A model generated the notes under the pieces. It was not told the origin of the DNA. It saw nothing but the letters and a program-made list of their open reading frames with translations, and searched no databases. Of a stretch of 64,000 nucleotides of DNA, positions 22,264 through 35,500 are shown one piece after another. Source of the DNA: Heterocephalus glaber (taxonomy: Eukaryota; Chordata; Mammalia; Rodentia; Bathyergidae); assembly GCF_000247695.1 (NCBI RefSeq), contig NW_004624801.1:2068265-2132264 (forward strand), read 5' to 3'. The position numbers and the translations under genes are program-made. The number at the start of each line of letters is the position of its first letter. The stretch's first letter is position 1.

Positions 22264-22404
22264 ATAAGTAAGATTATGGTCCTTGATTTTTCTGTTACCA
22301 AAACAAACACACAGCCCATCAGTAAAACTGGGGTGACTGAAGTGTTTTACTGTTTGAAAAAAAGAAAAAAGAAAAAGAGAGATCATTTAGATGTTATGCT
22401 TAAG

Positions 22405-22466
22405 AAACAATATCATGCTGAATTTGATTCCTGGTACCAAAAAAAACAAAACAAAACAACATCATG
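22405..22466 (+). repeat. Ultra-short 5'-truncated SINE with target duplication
   Basis: Only the last segment of the tRNA-type SINE is present (about 22418-22453: gaatttgattcctggtacca plus an A/C-rich tail). The flanks aaacaatatcatg (22405-22417) and aaacaacatcatg (22454-22466) are a 13-bp duplication with one mismatch. Confidence 0.75.
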
Positions 22467-23640
22467 AAGCTGTTATCTCAAAGAAACAAGAATATTCAGT
22501 GCTCCACAATTAAACAAAAATAATTCATGCAGTTGCTTTTAAGAACAGGAGATTGAGTTTTCAGGAAAAGGAAGACAAGTACAGGTCAGGAAGCTTAAGT
22601 TATCCTGTTTCTATGACGTGTGCGTGTGTGAAGGGGTGACTGACACACACTCTACTTTTCAGTTTCCATATCCATATCTATGAGAAGAAAGGACAAATGA
22701 TACAATAACCATCTGCTTGGGAAAAAGATGAATTGTGGCCTTTGGGATACTCAAACTTCTCCATCAATTTTAATTGTATTTTAAAACCTTCTTTTGGTTC
22801 GTGGAATTCCCATGGACTATTCCAGGGGGTACCAGGATTAGACAGAGAAAAACCAGCATACGTAGTACTGTATACTGATTAGGAAAAAGGACTAGGATGC
22901 ACTATTTCTGTGAGGAACTACAACTGAACGAGGTTCTCTGATCCCGTCACTGTCTCCTCCCTGCTGAAGTACTGACACTCAGAATATTCATCTAAAGGTC
23001 CAGTGGTGATGACACCCATGAGACAATGTGATAGCAATGCCATGCCAGTAAAGCAACCATCTCTGCTTAGGTCACCCTATGTCCTCCCAGTTATCTTACA
23101 AGGAGTAACAGGAAATACAATATCCATGAACACACTGTTGAAACCATGCTCACTGTAAAAGTGATATAAAGAGGGAAATAGACTACTCTTCCCCACATTC
23201 CTAAAGGAGGCACTTTTTGCAGCATTCTTGACAAACGAGCCCCGTTTTAAACATTTAAATTTGTTCTAAAGGAACAAAGTACCTCCTAAAATACCTGCAC
23301 AACAAATGCCAGCCATTGCTGATGTAGGCATTGCCTAACAGCTTCTAGAAAAACCTCCCAGTCACCATTCCTCACAGGTTGAGCATACCCTGGCTCAAAA
23401 CAGAATATATCACCCTGTCCATCAGGAAGAGCCTAAAATCTGGTCAGCTCATAAGGATGGCTGTTTGGGGAATTGTTATAGGAGTGTGGATACTAATGTA
23501 TCCATCTTTGTGACAAATCTCATCAAGCCCTAGGTATGCAAAGTAAATTGGTTTTTTAAGAGCTGCCCCACTAAAGCTTTCAAAAACTCAGAAACCCCAA
23601 AAAATCTCATTAAGTTAGAGATCTATGAATCAAACCCTGT
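22467..23640. other. Unannotated intergenic DNA
   Basis: About 1.2 kb, no recognised gene or repeat. Confidence 0.5.
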
Positions 23641-24240
23641 TGGCTGGGAAATTCCAGCAGAGGATTAATCCCAGGGTCATAGAAGTTACAGTAACAATCA
23701 TGCACAGCATAAGGCAGCTAACAATCTACTTTCCATCTTCATGCATTGACCTTTTCCTGGAATTTCACATGAATGCAATGTTACAATATTTACAATTCTA
23801 TAACTTTTTTGCACATGTTTTCTTCCATTTAGCATAATATTGCTTGGTTCATCTATGTTGTGGCATATGTCAGAACTTTGTTCTTTTTTTAGTGCTAGAT
23901 AGTTTTCTCTATATGAGATAATTCACATTTTGTTTATCCATTCACAAATTGATGGAGATTTTGGTTGTTCTTATCTTTGATTATTTTGAGTAATAATATT
24001 GTGAGTATTCACATACAAGTTATGTGTAGATATGTTTTTATTTCTCTTGGGTAAACTGCCAGAAATGAAAATATTGGATCATATGATAAATTTATGCTTA
24101 GTTTAAAAAAACCTGCAAATTATTTCCCAAACAGGATGGACTATTTTGCATTCCTTTCAATGATGCTGGAGGCTTCAAACTTCTTTATATCTTCATCAAC
24201 ATGTATTACTGTCTGTCTGTATTACATGCCAAGAGTTTTA
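23640..24240 (-). mobile_element. Old L1 ORF2/3' region, antisense
   Basis: Antisense L1 words in order: tttagcataatattgcttgg, ttcatctatgttgtggcata, ttgtttatccattcacaaat, tttctcttgggtaaactgcc, ggatcatatgataaatttat, atcaacatgtattactgtct. Heavily mutated, with no usable open frame. An ancient L1M-type copy. Confidence 0.8.
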
Positions 24241-26234
24241 AAATTCAGCTGATTTTTGAGCCCATTCAAATATGAATAGTTTTCATATGAATAAATACAA
24301 GCAGCAACCCCCCCATGCTATTGCTAAATTACTACAAATGTGTGCAGACTTAAAGACCTATTGGTAGTCAGTAATCATTCTCCCTATTACATAAATGATT
24401 CCAAATGACAACTTATCATTTGCTTAACCATTTAAAAATAGGCTACAGTTCTTCTCTCTGTTTCTTAACTATTTGATTACCTTTACTATAATATAGTATC
24501 AAAGTTTCAGTTGCAACCAAGAAAAAATAACCCAGAAGTGATGAAAGAAGAAATGATGACCCAGTTTTTCAACAGACACACCGAAAAGTATGTCGCCTGA
24601 TGTTTCTAAAAAGGAAATGGAATCAGCTCAGACTATGGTAGCCAAATCTAGGCTGGGAGCTTTGCCTTCCCTCTCATTTCGTCAGTTACTGGTGGCTCCG
24701 CTGAAATAGAAAGGTTAGTCATTACTCAGTGGAAAATTTTGTTGAAGGGAAAAAATATATTATGGAGTCTCTTGTCCAGACCACAAATTATTTTACAAGT
24801 GACAATTAATTAGGAGCCACAACACATGCATAAGCCTTTTTTTTTTTTTTTTTTTTGCCATGCAGCAAAGCCTTGGTAAACCTACTTATTTCTTAGTATG
24901 TAACATTTGGAGGAGAGTACTGGAACATGGGAATTTCCCAAGAACTTTTATAGCGGATAAAGGGCACTTACGAATTTTGGGGGGGGAACACCTTCCCTTC
25001 GTTTAAGCCATGTGGAAAAACAGCAGAATAAAATGGATTTGCCTTATGTTGCCAAAAGCTCGTGCATTTTTGGAAGCATAGGATAGGTGAGACTGTTCCC
25101 ACTTGGTTTGAAGACATATAATGATATTTTTCTCACTCTTGTAATATACAACATTGACCAACACAGCACTGTATTAGACTCAGATTCTTTAGTTTCCAAT
25201 TCATTCAAAACACATTTATTGAACTTCAACTGTACATCAGGTGATGTATTTCCTGGAATTGTCGATTTGGATAATTTTTTTCTTATAGTACTTTCACAGT
25301 ACTAAGGTTGCTCGAAGTGGGTGGCAAAAGGGTTGTGCATAGAAGACAGAAGAATCACAAGATAAAGCAAGAAGCTAAATCACAGAATCTCTGTTAAATA
25401 CGAGAAAGAGTGGAACAGAGAAATTCTAATGTCCACTCCCTAGGTTTGTGACATCATTAGCCATCCCATTAAATGTTTTGTTGATGTTGGGGTGTTCTCT
25501 GCCCCTCCAAATTCAGAACTTTTCCAGGTTCAGTCAATGTCCGAGCCATCAGGCCAAGTGCTATTTTCAGCTCCAACAGCTCCCTTGTTTTGTGAGTTCA
25601 GCCCAGACAGGAAACCACCCAGTCTGGGAGGATTCAGTTAGATCCCGAAAGAGCACGCACACTCAGGTACAAGACCTTCACGGCAGCGACCATGTTCCAG
25701 TTAATCACACACTGCTGGGAAGTGAACAAGCAGCCATTGTTTCTTCAAGGGAGGAATTCCATGTCATATAACTTTATGTATATGTATACGTGTATGCATT
25801 ATATGTGTGTGTATGTCTGTGCATGTAAACTTATGAGGGGTGGATCTAAAGGCATTTTATAAATGCTCTTGCTCCAGTCCATGTAGACCACATAGATTGC
25901 CTAGGAATTTTCATAGGGGATTTATGGAGCACTTAGAAGTAGCTTATATTCAGGAGGACGTTTGCTTTTCATTGGAAATGCTACTGGTTCGAGCTTTTGT
26001 GACTATGAAGGGAACAATACAGACTGTGTAGACAGCCAAATATAACTGTCACATACAGGCAGAGTTTTGATCTAGAATTGGAGAACTTCTTCAAGGTGTT
26101 CTTGACTTATCCATCATCTCCTGTCATGAGTAACAGAGTTTATCTAAGATTCCAATTAAGGAAATCCATCTGACATTCCTGGTCCTACCAGTGCCCATGG
26201 TGACATTAGAGATAGTAGAGTTAATCACATTATC
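24241..26234. other. Unannotated intergenic DNA
   Basis: About 2 kb. It contains a homopolymer T run at about 24837-24856 not attached to a SINE body, and a TG/TA-rich run near 25775-25825. A 107-codon plus-strand frame (25448-25771) has no recognised domain. Confidence 0.5.
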
Positions 26235-26335
26235 CAATGTATATGCAATATTTGGGACATGCTTATACTAAAAATTATTTATTGTTTATCTGATATCCAA
26301 ATTTAAGTTTCCTGAATTTTGTTTGGCAACTCTCA
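26235..26335. repeat. Partial copy of the palindromic ancient repeat
   Basis: Contains tgcaatatttgggacatgct, tatactaaaaattatttatt and gtttatctgatatccaaatt, the right half of the family seen at 17225. The left arm is missing. Confidence 0.55.
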
Positions 26336-26435
26336 TTGCCACTCATCACTTATAAATATTCATGTCTTGATTTCTTCATAAAAACCCTATTAGTGCTTCA
26401 TCTTTATTCCCCTGTTCAGAGTTGGGAACAGAGCA

Positions 26436-26764
26436 TGCATTAACTTTCCCGTTGCTCAGACAAAATATCCAATTCCTTCAGTTTAAAGGAGGAGATATTT
26501 ATTTTGGCTCCTGGTTTTCAGACCAGGAAGCAGGGACAGAAAGGAGGATCCAGGGACAAAGAATATCCCTTTCTAGGTCATGCCCCCAATAACCCATCTC
26601 TTCTGACAAGCACCTACCCACTAACAACACATCCACTGCTGAACTCATCAGTGGATGAATCTACGGTATTGGTAAGCATAGCATCCCTATGATCCAATCA
26701 CCTTTCAAAGCTCCACCTCTGAACAGGAGACTTTTAGGGGACATTTTAGATCTAAAGCATAACA
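26436..26764 (-). mobile_element. MaLR-like solo LTR, antisense
   Basis: Runs from tgcattaactttccc to gatctaaagcataaca; read on the minus strand it starts tgttatgctttagatc and ends in tgca. It contains a sense-strand region matching the 5' part of other LTRs here. The flanking pentamers gagca (26431-26435) and gagta (26765-26769) fit a 5-bp target duplication with one change. No internal region is present. Confidence 0.75.
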
Positions 26765-27029
26765 GAGTAGGTCATCTAATGTTCACTGGGTGAATAGACA
26801 GATGAATTACTTATATAACCCAACTCTTCAATTCCTTTTAGGGCCCATACTTTACATAAAACATTAAATTGGAAGTTAATCGAGGGACTAATGTCAATGT
26901 GACCATTCAGTTACATGTGTTCAGATCAGAATATTTAATTCGAGTTAATTTCTACACTTGGGAGGGTCATGACTGAACTGGTGTAAAGTACTCTCCCAGC
27001 AGGGGAGTCAAAAATTTCTATTCGGTCAT

Positions 27030-27300
27030 GAGTAGCTAACAGTTACTAAAGGCTCATAGTATACATTTACTTCTATTTTACATATATATTAAATATAAAT
27101 AAATATATATTTATATTAACATTTAATTTCCACAAAACACTATGAAGCAGGAGTTTGACCCTCTTTCATGAATAAGACAAGTAAAATAGAGAAATTAGGT
27201 AATTTGCTCAAAATCGCACAACTGTTGACTAGTCCTGGGACTTGAAGCCAAGCAGCCTGACGCCAAAGTGTCTCGTGACTGCCCAGCTACAGAGCAACTC
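27030..27300 (-). repeat. MIR SINE, antisense, with AT expansion
   Basis: Antisense MIR words: gctaacagttactaaaggct, aatttccacaaaacactatg, gaaattaggtaatttgctca, aaatcgcacaactgttgac, cttgaagccaagcagcctga. An AT-rich run near 27076-27120 expands the middle. Confidence 0.8.
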
Positions 27301-30300
27301 AAAGAGAAGGACACCATGTATCCAACTGTGCCAACTTTGTAGCTTTTGCTTCCGAAAGTAAGTGAATTCTTCCTGATGGTCCGTACCGCAACCTTCTTCC
27401 TCTACTGGTCAATACTGCTCTTGAATGTAGCTGGTCAGACTCTTCTCCAGGACAATGCCCTCCTGTGACTCGTAACCAACATTGCAAGGACTTTGCAAAA
27501 TGGTAGCAGCAATTAAGAGAAACTTCCAGTGGAAGTTATGCCCTAAATTAAAGAACATAAGAAAATTCTCCTTACACCCCTCCTCCCACAAAAAAAGGAG
27601 CAGGGCAGAAAAGTAGGAATAACTCGTACAGTATAGGAAGACTTTTTTTTTTAAAATTTTTCCTGGCAGGGTGAGGAGAATGGGGATCATAGTACAAATT
27701 TCTCACAGACTGGAGACTCTCATCCAAGAGGTAAACAGATATCCACAAAGCAGAACAAAATTCACTTTATTAAAGATGACTCGGATGATCTCAAGTGACT
27801 CAGAGCATCTGTGTTCTGGGGAAGAAGAATATTTTTGGAAAATTCCTTAAAGTCATTTAATGTAGAGAAGTATAAAAATATTAGATGTCATGGTATTTTC
27901 TCTGCATTTGATAGAGATGTACTGCATCTTTATTATCCAATTTAAAACTAATATTTTAGGTGATGACAAGTTGAGAAGACTGGATTCACAGAACCAGAAC
28001 TGGAAATTATCAACCCACCAAAAATCTAATTCAGCTTGACTGATGGCTGGAAGGAATGGGGTAAGAATGAATTAGCATTTGGAAAGCCACTTCACAAGCT
28101 ATAATCAGCCAATTAGAAGGGAAAACTAATGTATTAAAGCATGAGATCCTTCAGTTAGAAAGAAGAAAGGGCAATGGCTTAACATTAAGAGACATTTCTA
28201 AAGAAAGGTGTTCAAAATATATTCAATATTTTTGTCATAACTACATTTAAAGGAAACTAAATAATTGTCCTATAATTATTTGAGTAAAATTTTCAGTAGG
28301 CAGGATAATTCTTATGATTCTTGGAACTTCATATCAAAAGGCTTTAAGTTCAATTTATAGTGATCTGTCTTGGTTTCTTTTCCATCTTCTACTCACATCT
28401 ACCCACAGCGATCTGCTAGATTTTGGTGTCTTGGGGCTTAAGAACCATTAAAGAGAAATCTAACACTTTAGAAACATGAAGAGCCAGTGGAACAGCTTTT
28501 GTGTATTCATGTCCTAGGTTCCTCAGTCAAAATACTGGAGGCCTCCACACAGATCCTGCTTGACATGGCAACAGTCATCTTAGGTTATAAGTACTGTGGT
28601 TGCCCTGGAGTGGCCCTTGTCTATCTGCTCTCCTTACATAGTTTCTCAGGATTCTATAAACGGACAAAACCATGAGTGCTGTGTGGAGATTTGCCACCTC
28701 TTCCCATCAGTGTCTGGAACGTGCCTATCATTCTTGATACTAGATTCAGATAAACCAGGTGCATCCCAGTTTAGGAGAAGTCACATTTGTCCTGACCTTT
28801 ATACAAGCCTCCTCCATTTGAACCAAATTATGGAGATTCACTCGTCTTGCTACCACCTAGGACCCTGTTTCTGTCTATAAGTACCCAGTAAATTACACTC
28901 CATGCAATCTTCAGTTTGCCTGCCTCTTTCTTTGATTTCGTAGCAAAACCAGTTGGGACCAGTTCTAAAACGCTATTTTTTCCAGAAAAGAACTCAAACC
29001 TCCATCACTCTTGACATTCTAACCTACTCCTGGAACTGCCTGCTCTATTTCTCCACCACCACCCTGCCCCTGGTCTTCTCATGGCCATGCCTAGTGAATA
29101 CAAGGAAACCCAACACTTGGCTCAGGTGTGGAGTCAGCCAGGTCTATGGAGCCACTGCATCTCATCAGGATGCAAAACTTCGATAGACTCAAAGCCAGAC
29201 TCTCAGCTTGTCACCTGGGTGAAGGTGAGGGAGAACACTCAGATCAGGCTTGCATAATGAGGATACAAGATCTCCATGCCCTGCCTACTCTTTCAAGGTA
29301 AGGAAACTCATGGGTAACATTATCAAAGGGGATTCGGCCAGAGAGAACTATTCTCTATGCTTTGATTCTATGTGTTCTCAAGTCCAAATGAATACCTTAT
29401 TAAGAAATATTCACCCAGAAAAGAAACACTGATGGAGGAGCAGGACAGAGCATGGAACAGGAAAGAGGAAAGAAACAGACATGAGAGGCAGAGGGTGGGC
29501 ACTGAGCTGAAGCCTAGTGCTGATCAAGATGCTGAACCTCTGCCAGGCCATGCTGTTGTTTTCTAAGGCTCCATTTCATTAAGACCACGAGTTGGGCGAG
29601 GTTCCCTCCTGACCACGGAGCCAATATGCTTCTCTCTTATTGCTACCATTGGGAGGGGAAGAAAAAAAAAATATTTGGCATCACGGCTTAGACAAATTTA
29701 CATTTCATTGTGGAAGATTTGTGTTTGTTCAACTTTACTCTGTTTCAGTGTGTTCCAGCTAAAGAACATTTTTATCCTTCTTCCTTACTGTGGTAGAGAC
29801 CAAGAGGAAGAGAGAAGAAAGATAGGAAGATGGAGAGGGTGGGGGAGGGACAGAGAGACTCTAGGCTCTTCAGGTTAAATGAGTATTGCTGTTCCCTTAG
29901 AAAGTGGTAAGTTTCCCACGAGAGAACAAAGACTTGGAATTTGGATGAAACTGTTTCTTGATCGCTTACCATTTCAAATGTAGAGAGCAAAGAAGGACCC
30001 ATGATAGGTTAAATTCTTTTAAAAACAGAAAACCTTATATAAGACTGAATTCAACACAAGTAGGTCTACCTTGGTTCCTACCCAAAATATAAGCCCTTGT
30101 TTCTGAAATTCCAAAAGAACCTCACTATAAAGCAACTGTACCCATCAGTCTGCACAATGTCTTGATCTTAGAAAAGAATGCTAATAGAATGCTTCAAACT
30201 GGGTCAATTGGACACAATAGTTCAGCCCGTGTTGGACTGACTCATGGTAACCCTGTTCCTCATTTATCTTTGTATTTTCCAGTGGGATCGATAGTGTATT

Positions 30301-31435
30301 TCAGGAGGGCTCTGTATCAAGCTGCACATGATAGAAAAAGAAAGGCAATAAACCAGATGGAAAATAAAAATCCCGTCTTGGAAACTGGCTTTAGTAAAGA
30401 CTGTAATATTTAATGACAACAAAAAATTCTAAATAAACAAAGTAGGACTGCAAGTCTTAAATTGAAATCAGAACCAATTTCTCAGTCACCTTATCAGGTC
30501 TGATCCAAGCCCCAAGATGGAGTTAAAGTGAGTGAAGTTAGGCGAGCTAGAAAATCAGATCCTCAGAGTATGCGAAGCCCACCCTTCTCAATTTCTTATG
30601 TCTTTGGAAAAGGTCTGCTGCATTTGGAGCTATTTGACTTTTTAAAAAGTGGTGACTATTGACTTCATTTCCCTTAAAAGTATAGACAGAGATATATACA
30701 TGTATAGTTCCACAAATACACATTCCAAATAAATTAGGAAATGATATAATTAGTTTAACATGGTGGTTGCAGTCACTTAAATAAAAATAATCTTAAAAGG
30801 AAGAAAACTATAACTGCCTGTTTCTGGTTCTTTGACAAAAGAATGGAAAAGACTCCATATAGATTTTCCCTATTAATGACTTCTGCTTTTGTAAACTGAC
30901 TCTCCTCCATTCTGATAAAAAATGACCAAAATTGGTTTGGCCAAGTATCTAAGTTGTGGAATATTTCAGACAATTTTTAGATATTGTCTGCTCTCTGTCC
31001 TACACAGAAGGAAAATGAGAACTAGTCGGCAAGGAAGAATGGAAAAGAAGGAGAAAATTGAGGAGGAGGAAGAAGCAGGAGAAAGAAGAAAAGTAGGAGG
31101 ATGAAGTTGAGAAAAGAAAACAATTGTATTATGATACCAGAAAGAGGTGATGCATTTCCACCGATTATCACCAAGAAATTACCAATGCAATCCTTTCACC
31201 AAGCTCAGTACACATGCATGACTTAGATCCACCTTTAAGCCATTTCTGAAATGAATGGTTCATATTCCAGCTCAAACCCAAGCTTTATGTTGTCACCCTG
31301 TGCTCTCCTCTCTTGATTCAAACTGAATTCCAAGTCCTTTCCATTTCCTTAGGAGAGGCTCAAAAATGTCTTGACAATAGCACACTGAGGCTTACTATAT
31401 GTCAAGAGGATGTATATGTCAGGCCTTGTACATCG
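27301..31435. other. Longest repeat-poor stretch, no gene recognised
   Basis: About 4.1 kb in which I recognise no repeat family and no gene on either strand. A purine-rich run at 31010-31100 (GAA/GGA) and A-rich runs near 29660 and 30420 are the only structure. Short frames are frequent but show no domain, signal peptide or repeat. It may be unique DNA or repeats too old to recognise by eye. Confidence 0.5.
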
Positions 31436-31439
31436 TTTC

Positions 31440-31860
31440 TTATTTTTGTTTATTAGTACATTCCTTGTGGGGAGTTGGTACATGTTCATAACACATCTTA
31501 GTTTCCTTTTTCATTCCCTTTCCTTTCCTTTCCTCCCCTCTCCACCCATCTCTGGATCACTTTCTCTTTATTGAGGAGGGTACATGTTTGTCGTACATAA
31601 TATTTATATTCCTTGTGTGGAATTGGTACATGTACATAACATATCCCAAATCCCCTTTTTTTTCATCCTTATCCCTCCCCTGCCTTCTCCTTCCTCTACT
31701 TCTCTTCTGTTATAAAAAAAAAAAAGATAAACTTGTAGGAAAATGGATGCACTTTGAGACCATAACTTTAAATGAAATAAATCAACACACAAGCTTAAGT
31801 ATCATGTGGTTTCTCTTATATAAGAAACAGTGTGCATTCTTTTATTTCAATGAATTTGTG
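31440..31860 (-). mobile_element. L1 3' end with inversion and doubled 3' UTR segment
   Basis: Two antisense copies of the L1 3'-end segment lie in tandem: ccttgtggggagttggtaca (about 31463) and ccttgtgtggaattggtaca (about 31611). Each is followed by a pyrimidine-rich block. From about 31735 the sequence switches to sense L1 (aaaatggatgcactttgaga, aatgaaataaatcaacac). The same sense segment occurs uninverted at 33490-33545. The layout fits twin priming plus a second insertion or duplication. Confidence 0.7.
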
Positions 31861-32414
31861 TAAGAGTTACAAAAATTTTCTTCATCAATATTCAAAGTAG
31901 CAGAGAAATTACAAAACAGAAATTAAAAAGAATCAGCATTAAGTTGGTATCAGTAAGTTGATGAGAGAAGTGTGGAGTCTTCATTTGATCAGAACTTTCT
32001 CAGTGACTGCCAAAGTCAACCACATCCCTAGAATTCCACACCAGCCTCACCTAATCTAATACTGTTCTGTGCTGACAGAAAACAGGAAAAAGGGTGGCTG
32101 ACGTGCATATTTCTCAGGTGGCTTTTGTTCTAAGAATTATGTTGGCTTCTGGAAGAAAAAGTTGATGAACAAACAGACATGCTCATTGGTTTTATAGCTT
32201 TTGTGTCTAAAAGGTAAGAGCTCCAATCAGCAAATAAGCATCCAAATTGTGTCATATCCTATAAAAGGAAAGTGCTGAGTGTTATGAGATCACAAAGTGA
32301 GAAGCCTTCATTTGGATAAGGTAGAGAGAATGAAAGTATCAGTATGAAGATCTGAATATCTTATTTCAAAGTCTGATTTCCCCATGCCTACTCAAAATCT
32401 CAAAGAAGTAGCCA
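31861..32414. other. Unannotated intergenic DNA
   Basis: Nothing recognised in about 550 bp. Confidence 0.5.
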
Positions 32415-33895
32415 AAAAGATGATTAATGGAACAGATTAGAAGACGTAGAAACAACTCCAAATACACTCAGCCACATTATTTTTGACAAAGGGGCCAAAC
32501 ACCTTAACTAGAAGAAAGATAGCCTTTTTAATTAATGGCGCTGGAAAAACTGGCTGTCTACATGCCAAGGGATAAAGCTAGACCCATGTCTCTCACCATG
32601 CACTAAACTAAAATCAAAATGGATCAAAGATCTAACTATTAGAACAGAAACACTAAATCTGCTGAAAGAGATAATAAGTGGAATTCTTGAGGACATAGGT
32701 GTAGACAAAAACTATATGAACAAAACCCTGATAGCATGGGAAACATTGCAATGAATCAACAACTGGAATCTCATCTTATTAAAAAGCTTTTGGACCACAA
32801 AAGAAATCACCTACAGAGTGAAGAGACAACCAAGAGAGTGGAAAAAATTTTTACCATCTGTTCATCAGACAAAAGACTAATATCTAGAATACATAAAGAA
32901 CTGAAAAAAATCAAACCCCTCAAATTTAAAGACCCAATCTAAAAATGGGTGTCTGAGATGAATAAACATTTCTCAGATGAAGAAATACAAACGGCAAAAA
33001 AATATATGCAAAAATGTTCAACATCACTGGTCATTAGAGAGATGCAAATTAAAACAAGCTGAGATTCCACTCACTCCAGAAAGAATGGCTGTTATCATGA
33101 AATCAACCAGTAACAAATACTGGGAAGGCTGTGGGGAAAATGGAATCCTTTTCCATTGTTGGTGGGAGTGCAGACAGGTGCAACCACTGTGGAAATAAAT
33201 CACTGTGGAGATTCCTCAAAAAACTAGAGGTTTTTTTGGACTAGAGGTCAAACGGACTAGAGTTTCCATTTGACCCAGCTATCCTCCTTCTTGGTGTCTT
33301 CCCAAAAGAATTAAAACCATCGTACCATAGCTATATACGCACATTTGTGTTTATAGCAGCACAGTTTTAAGAAATAAATCTTGGTAACAGCCCAAATGCC
33401 AGTCAACCAATGAATGGATAAAGAAGATGTGGCTTTTTAATATGATGGAGTACTACTCAGCCATAAGGATAAACTAGAGACATTTCCAGGTAAATGGATG
33501 CACCTTGAGACCATACATACTCTTAAGTGAAATAAATCAGACACATATGTATAAATATTACACTGTTTTTCTGGTATGAGAAACTGAAAGTGTAAATAAG
33601 AACCAGAATGTACAATAGATAATGTGAAATAGGAAGAAAATATTCAAATGGGAAGGGCACTGGGAGGAGGAAGGAAGGGAAAAGGGGAAAAAAAAAACAT
33701 AAAAAGAAGGAAAAAATGGAAACAAAGTTTTTGTAAATAAGGAGGGGAAAATGGGTTGAAGGGAGGGGAAGCGAATGGGAAAAAATAAGAATCAAGATAT
33801 GTCATGTACAGGTACAAATTCCATATGATGAATGTGATCATTGTGTGTACCTAAATGATACAAAAAAACTTATTAACCAAAAATACAATCTGAGT
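32415..33895 (+). mobile_element. L1 remnant: ORF2 C-terminal end and 3' UTR
   Basis: 5'-truncated L1 in sense. ORF2 words include tttttgacaaaggggccaaa, aaaatggatcaaagatctaa, catcactggtcattagagag and catttgacccagctatcc, then ggagtactactcagccataa. The 3' UTR begins after about 33560 with a G/A-rich tract (33640-33780), aagaatcaagatatgtcatg and an A-rich end near 33860-33890. Many stops and shifts break the reverse-transcriptase-like frame, so it cannot move. Confidence 0.9.
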
Positions 33896-35255
33896 GATGA
33901 GGGGAATAGAAGTTAATTAACTTTTTGGATTTTAATTTTTGTTTTGTTTTGAGGAAATGTTTTTTCCCTTTCAGGTAGACAGGATGCAAGATTCTTTTTA
34001 GAAAAAAAATCAACAACAAAGAGCAGACAGAACCTTGCAAAATTGGAAGTCAAAATGAGGCACCTATAATTAAGCAGTGAAGTAGCCGAGAGGGAATTTC
34101 TACCCTTAGATGGGATGAGTTCTCCTTGCTCAAGTCCTGGTGGTGAAGTGACATCAGGTGACAGAGACAAAATGTCATCCAAAAGCCTCTAAGCTGGAGG
34201 CAAAAGCTTTTGGTCTTTATTACAATTCTCAGGAGTCTACATCCTGTTTTCACCCAGACTGTGAACTCCACTGCACAGCTAATCTAAGTGGGAATGTCCC
34301 TTGCAGGGTCTTTGGGTCTCTATGATAGGCTGCTTACTACTTTAGTAGCCCCTTGGTACATCACTGATGTACTCATAAGGGACATTATGCAAGAGGGTCC
34401 AGCTCCTGATGCCTGCTGAATTCAAATATTACCACTTTGCACTTTGAACTTCCATGCAGGAAAAATGGTATTAGAGACTTTAACCCATCTTATCTGTACA
34501 AGAACCAAGACTAGAAATCAGGCTTTTTGATTCCTTGTCTTAAATCCTTCTCAAAGTATTTTTATGTCTGTGGGTAAGAGGAGAAAATGTACTTTCTTTT
34601 TTCCAAATTTGAAGTTTGTAAAATATTATGTGGCCTTATTTAAATTGCAATGTTACTTTATACAATTTATTTGTATTATTAAAAACTGATCAAGTTAAAT
34701 GACTGGTAAAATATGTAGTATAGCATCAAACAAATGTAAGGAAGGTTTAAATCCATTTCCAGTACCTGAAATTACAGAATGCCCCCTATTCACTAGGAAA
34801 ATGGGAAGGGTTGGTTTGCCATTGTAAGAGTCATTTTAAAAATACACAAAATGCATTTAACCTAACATAAGCTGTAAGTAGAAACCAGGTTAGACTAAAT
34901 GTCTTATTAAACTGCCTTTATTAAGTGCTCTGAGAACCCAGTATGTAGAATCACGAATCCAGACTTGAAACTGGTCATTCAGTCCAACTCCTTATCAGAA
35001 AAAGGTCTCACTACTTCCTCGACAGCCCATTAGACAGTTTTGAATTTGAAAAGCTGCATTTCAGAAAACCACCAAGAAAGAAAGACAAGATAATCACCAA
35101 CCCAAAAATTCTATGTAGAGAATAGACAAGTTACCAAGAACATAATATAGCCTGTACCAACACAGTCCAATTTTTAAAAATGATCCATTAAGTGAATAGA
35201 ATATTGTCATAAAGGGAGCAGGACCTATGTAGAGTTAGTATATCCTCATTGGTTA
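33896..35255. other. Unannotated intergenic DNA
   Basis: About 1.36 kb, no recognised gene or repeat. Confidence 0.5.
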
Positions 35256-35257
35256 AC

Positions 35258-35335
35258 AAGTATGTATTGAGTACGTATATACCTACCATGCTCTAAGCAT
35301 TAGGGATAAAGTCATGAATAAAATGGATTAAATAA
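35258..35335 (-). repeat. L2 LINE end, antisense
   Basis: gtatgtattgagtacgtata, ccatgctctaagcattaggg and taaagtcatgaataaaatgg follow the antisense L2 3'-end pattern (tattgagcacc ... gtgctaggcactgggg). Confidence 0.6.
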
Positions 35336-35384
35336 GTAGCTTATAACACACTGGTTTGTACAAGAAGAGTTTATGTAAGAGTCG

Positions 35385-35500
35385 CTAATAACAGCAAGCA
35401 TTTCCATGCTGCTATCTGCCAGGTATTGTCCTAAATGATTTGTGCATATTAATGTAGTTTATTTTCACAATAGCGCTCTTTGGAAGAAAATGTTATCACC
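35385..35500 (-). repeat. MIR fragment, antisense
   Basis: taataacagcaagcatttcc, gccaggtattgtcctaaatg and attttcacaatagcgctc match the antisense MIR 3' half. Confidence 0.55.

Noticed and set aside
24837..24856. T run as the tail of an antisense SINE or pseudogene
   Set aside because: No SINE body follows and no convincing target duplication was found; left as a homopolymer run.
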